Below the pieces are notes generated by a model that worked only from the letters and a program-made list of their open reading frames with translations, did no database searches and was not told the DNA's origin. Shown here piece by piece: positions 7,401 through 9,006 of a stretch of DNA of 9,006 bases. Source of the stretch: Flavobacterium sp. (GTDB lineage: Bacteria; Bacteroidota; Bacteroidia; Flavobacteriales; Flavobacteriaceae); assembly GCA_019105125.1 (NCBI GenBank), contig JAHRWO010000221.1, positions 1 to 9,006 of the forward strand. Reading direction: 5' to 3'. How positions within the stretch are numbered: the stretch's first letter is position 1; each line of letters opens with the position of its first letter. Both the position numbers and the translations under genes were made by a program.

Positions 7401-9006
7401 ATGGTGGTCCCAAGTTACCAACTTATCTTCAATACTATTGCCATTCAACTCACTATCCTGATACGCCATACGTAAGGTAAAACGAGTAGTATTGTCTCCT
7501 CCAACACGCAAAACTTGATACATACGTTTTAAGGTATTACGATTTGCCGTGTACCCATTAATCAAAACACCTCCTGTATTATCAATGTGTGTTCCGTGAT
7601 TACCGCGAGTAGCAACAACTGTAATTTGACTAGGCAGAGCACTTCCTGAAACGGAAGTAAATCGCAATTGCGTATTAGCATTACCAAAGGTATACGTAGT
7701 GTTATCTGCAATGGGCCCACGACGTATTTTTCCCGTTACATCACCCACGCCTACAGTGGTAGCGGTAGCACCCATAGTAAGTACGTACGAATTTAAATTA
7801 TTAAAAGGTAAGGTACTATTGCGGAAATCTCCATTAGTGTTATCGCCATATTTGTTAGTAGCATAGCTACCATAGTTGATAACCATATCAAGGGAACCAT
7901 CTGTATCGTTAGGATTGGCAGCTAAAGACAATTCTCCATCAACCGTTAAATTACCTAAAGCTTTTACACCTGATGTATTGCTAATTTTTAAATTTGAAAA
8001 AGTTCTTGCACCCAAATACTGTTTGGCTGTACCATTTAACTCAAAAGTCGAACCTGTTTGAAAGTTAATAGCACCCGTAACCGCTAAACTTCCAGCGAAA
8101 GCATCTGTAGCGCTCAAATTTCCTGAAGCTACAACACCACCAGAAGGCACTGTAATTGACCCTGCACCTGTAATACTATGATTAGCAGTAGCTAATGTAC
8201 CATTTACCGTAAGCGTTTTACCCGAATTAAATGAAGCATTAGCCGTCATGGTAACCGTATGCGGTGCTTGAATTAATACATTGTTATTAGCACCTGGCGG
8301 CTGTGTGGCTTGCACCCAACCTACCTCAGGTATACCTGAATCAAATTCCCATGTGTTAGCTACGTTGTAGTTACCATTAGCAAGACTGCGGAAATCGGCA
8401 GTTGAAATGTCTTTATATGTTTTTACTTCTATTACATTACTATTTGGAGAAGTAGATGTACCAGTAGGTGTACCATAAACAGCTCTTACCCTATAATAAT
8501 ATGTAGTAAATGGCGATAAACCTGTTACATTGAATGAAGTACCACTCACAACTTGGCCATTGTATACGAAGGTAGGTGTGTTTACTGAACGAACGTAGAT
8601 ATTGTCGATTCTGCTAAACCTATTATTTTGAAGTTGATTATCACCTCTAGGCGCATTGTTTGAAGTTTTCAACCAACGAATAAACACTAATTCCTGGTTA
8701 GAACAAGTTGCAGGTAAAGGCAATACCGTATTGGTCCATTCTTCATCATCAACAACAATAGTCCCGCCAGAAACATCATTCCAGCTACCTGAATTACCAA
8801 TTTTATATTGAACCTTAAAGTCTTTTGGTCCACGATCATGAGAAATTTGATTAGAATAAAGTCTTAAATTATAGTGCCCTGTTGTATTGAGAGATATTTC
8901 CCAATTAGCATCTGGAACTGTCCATCCAGTGGTTTGAGCTGCTCTTGTAGGATTACCAATAGCATTAGTTAAACTTGTACTAGTATTAGTTGATAGAACT
9001 TTTGTA
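4467..9006 (-). CDS. Giant modular secreted surface protein with T9SS type C sorting signal, 5' end missing
   Basis: The frame is open from the right edge (first full codon at 9005) to a TAA at 4469-4467, giving 1512 visible residues. The TTG at 8723 is internal, because 94 codons of continuous domain sequence precede it. From the N-terminal side there is a beta-sandwich-like module (WEISLNTTGHYNL, DFKVQYKIG, LVFIRWLKTSN) and a fibronectin type III domain (about 8600-8410, GLSPFTTYYYRVRAVYG). Two long repetitive beta-rich modules follow (about 8400-7640 and 7240-6410). A region containing YTFWSSPVLGQN, YVIRAPNNY, GVGNPYPSTIDA and QVGQGFIVK follows. Then comes the domain usual before type C signals (MWLNLS, FDGLSY, YSIQGRALPF, VVPLVFKT, DGLFTS). 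The end (about 4680-4470) has VRIFDLAGRLLLDK, an Asn-Thr stretch, VVLLVQFKT and ITRKVKF, which fits a ChiA-like type C signal rather than type A. Such proteins cross the outer membrane by T9SS. No enzyme domain is visible, so an adhesin or matrix role is inferred. By eye, GC content is higher than in wzc. Confidence 0.9.
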   Translation of the reverse strand, partial: TKVLSTNTSTSLTNAIGNPTRAAQTTGWTVPDANWEISLNTTGHYNLRLYSNQISHDRGPKDFKVQYKIGNSGSWNDVSGGTIVVDDEEWTNTVLPLPATCSNQELVFIRWLKTSNNAPRGDNQLQNNRFSRIDNIYVRSVNTPTFVYNGQVVSGTSFNVTGLSPFTTYYYRVRAVYGTPTGTSTSPNSNVIEVKTYKDISTADFRSLANGNYNVANTWEFDSGIPEVGWVQATQPPGANNNVLIQAPHTVTMTANASFNSGKTLTVNGTLATANHSITGAGSITVPSGGVVASGNLSATDAFAGSLAVTGAINFQTGSTFELNGTAKQYLGARTFSNLKISNTSGVKALGNLTVDGELSLAANPNDTDGSLDMVINYGSYATNKYGDNTNGDFRNSTLPFNNLNSYVLTMGATATTVGVGDVTGKIRRGPIADNTTYTFGNANTQLRFTSVSGSALPSQITVVATRGNHGTHIDNTGGVLINGYTANRNTLKRMYQVLRVGGDNTTRFTLRMAYQDSELNGNSIEDKLVTWDHHIPYGGITPHEHGKTNFDPTNNWVELSNHSVAYLATEGALDFTKYWMLSTKETVSDYVWLGAVGTLINGTNWNILSNWSGGKIPSNISDVLIPSASTTNNDPIINTSSGYGIGDYTTFTAGEVRMRTLEIASGGILNVESGSASKITLYGGPNAAGGGINYGSWDNKGTFNPGNSKVIFDYDATASESTISGTTQFYDVEIATGKKATVQSDTQISISNTLVNNGTFNAALLPNTITYNGTTAQTVLPTTYYNLTIANGVSATLGGNATTLNTLTLSDKFLTTGSYKMTMGISGVVSRTTGFVKGTLEKPLTAAPSLFEVGDTFYAPVTVSSTGLTGEVLMAAKPTTGNALGSVLNQTAKSNVYWNLSKSGTGSITDYTASFDIANATNTGTLSRYRIAQNSASSWNILPNPTITGTLYTAPTRTTFGNFELGEVKKTIWRQTGWDPFAPDVYTDAEIDWPYTTASNRGGFSSNSLVINSGQSLEITDGFSVTVANEIINNSSASSVTVENNANLIQLNDGINTGAITAKRNSAPMIRLDYTFWSSPVLGQNVYAFSPLTLVNRIYLFSTPINYYTTNGLSSLTTFAPGVAYVIRAPNNYSSSTPTVYNGIFTGVPNNGNYTFTLNTSSLGYNGVGNPYPSTIDATSFVNDNSSVIDGTLYFFAHTGTGEEAGQFALWNLSGGTAAASAPNSPGTTVAPNGTIQVGQGFIVKSLPTGGSLVFKNTQRIHDTRNQFYRSNSIPSVSNASVIERHRMWLNLSKIESSGAARMMNQMMVAYVSGATNDVDRGFDGLSYTSSGTLLASRLNGKNYSIQGRALPFTSTDVVPLVFKTTTVGTFEINLSNVDGLFTSASQPVYLYDKTLGRYHNLKTTPYRFTSEEGTFDLRFELVYPNMTLGINDSGLTTSVVYVSNDVLHIESLTEAIEEVRIFDLAGRLLLDKYQLNTLAFSADKLPFRDVVLLVQFKTVSGAVITRKVKF
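6410..8058 (-). repeat. Degenerate protein-level repeats inside the T9SS surface protein
   Basis: Two copies of a roughly 100-140 residue module are recognisable. The first (about 8058-7640) reads FELNGTAKQYLG, FSNLKISNTSGV, LGNLTVDGELSL, then VLTMGATATTVG and VTGKIRR. The second (about 6705-6410) reads ITYNGTTAQTVLP, YYNLTIANGVSATLGG, NTLTLS, then KMTMGISGVVSR and VKGTLEKP. A half-copy lies at about 6885-6725 (VIFDYDATASESTISG, FYDVEIATGKKATV). The copies have diverged in sequence and are not exact DNA repeats. Such modules are common in Bacteroidota secreted proteins and probably fold as stacked beta structure. Confidence 0.6.

Noticed and set aside
6043..8061. Three short plus-strand open frames (6043-6273, 6774-6974, 7876-8061)
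   Set aside because: All are antisense to the T9SS protein gene and show no recognisable domain; composition shadows.
4467..8723. TTG at 8723 as the start of the T9SS protein
   Set aside because: The frame is open to the window edge, with 94 more codons of domain-like sequence and no signal peptide at this point.

Overview
The window is AT-rich DNA from a member of the Bacteroidota, most likely Flavobacteriaceae. The evidence is a large surface protein with a type IX secretion (T9SS) type C tail, a flavobacterial Wza/Wzc-type exopolysaccharide pair, an OmpA barrel of the Bacteroidota kind, and a general lack of Shine-Dalgarno sequences. I saw no RNA genes, CRISPR arrays, insertion sequences or attachment sites. 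No intergenic gap exceeds about 160 bases.

Left arm (1-2815, + strand): the 3' end of an outer-membrane polysaccharide export protein (Wza-like, SLBB domain) is followed 4 bases later by a complete Wzz/Wzc-type chain-length regulator and tyrosine kinase. Its tail ends in seven Gly-Tyr repeats. This is the export and control end of a capsule or exopolysaccharide operon. A strong, apparently bidirectional terminator (2815-2850) closes it.

Middle (2849-3998, - strand): two genes are both incomplete and meet at one point near 3338-3357. An OmpA-family gene has its signal peptide and whole barrel but stops just where the linker to its peptidoglycan-binding domain begins. An initiating sugar transferase has its catalytic part but lacks the N-terminal membrane segment. 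The simplest reading is a deletion or recombination scar that removed everything between them. This is the most notable thing in the window.

Right arm (4160-9006, - strand): a 66-residue protein has a signal peptide, a proline/acid-rich linker and one C-terminal membrane segment (PID-CTERM-like). Upstream of it is the 3' 4.5 kb of a very large T9SS-secreted modular surface protein whose start lies beyond the window.

The genes share a cell-envelope and surface theme: polysaccharide export, outer-membrane barrel, secreted adhesin-like protein. Apart from the recombination scar and the repetitive Wzc tail, I see no clear undescribed system. All family assignments come from reading the proteins, not from database searches.
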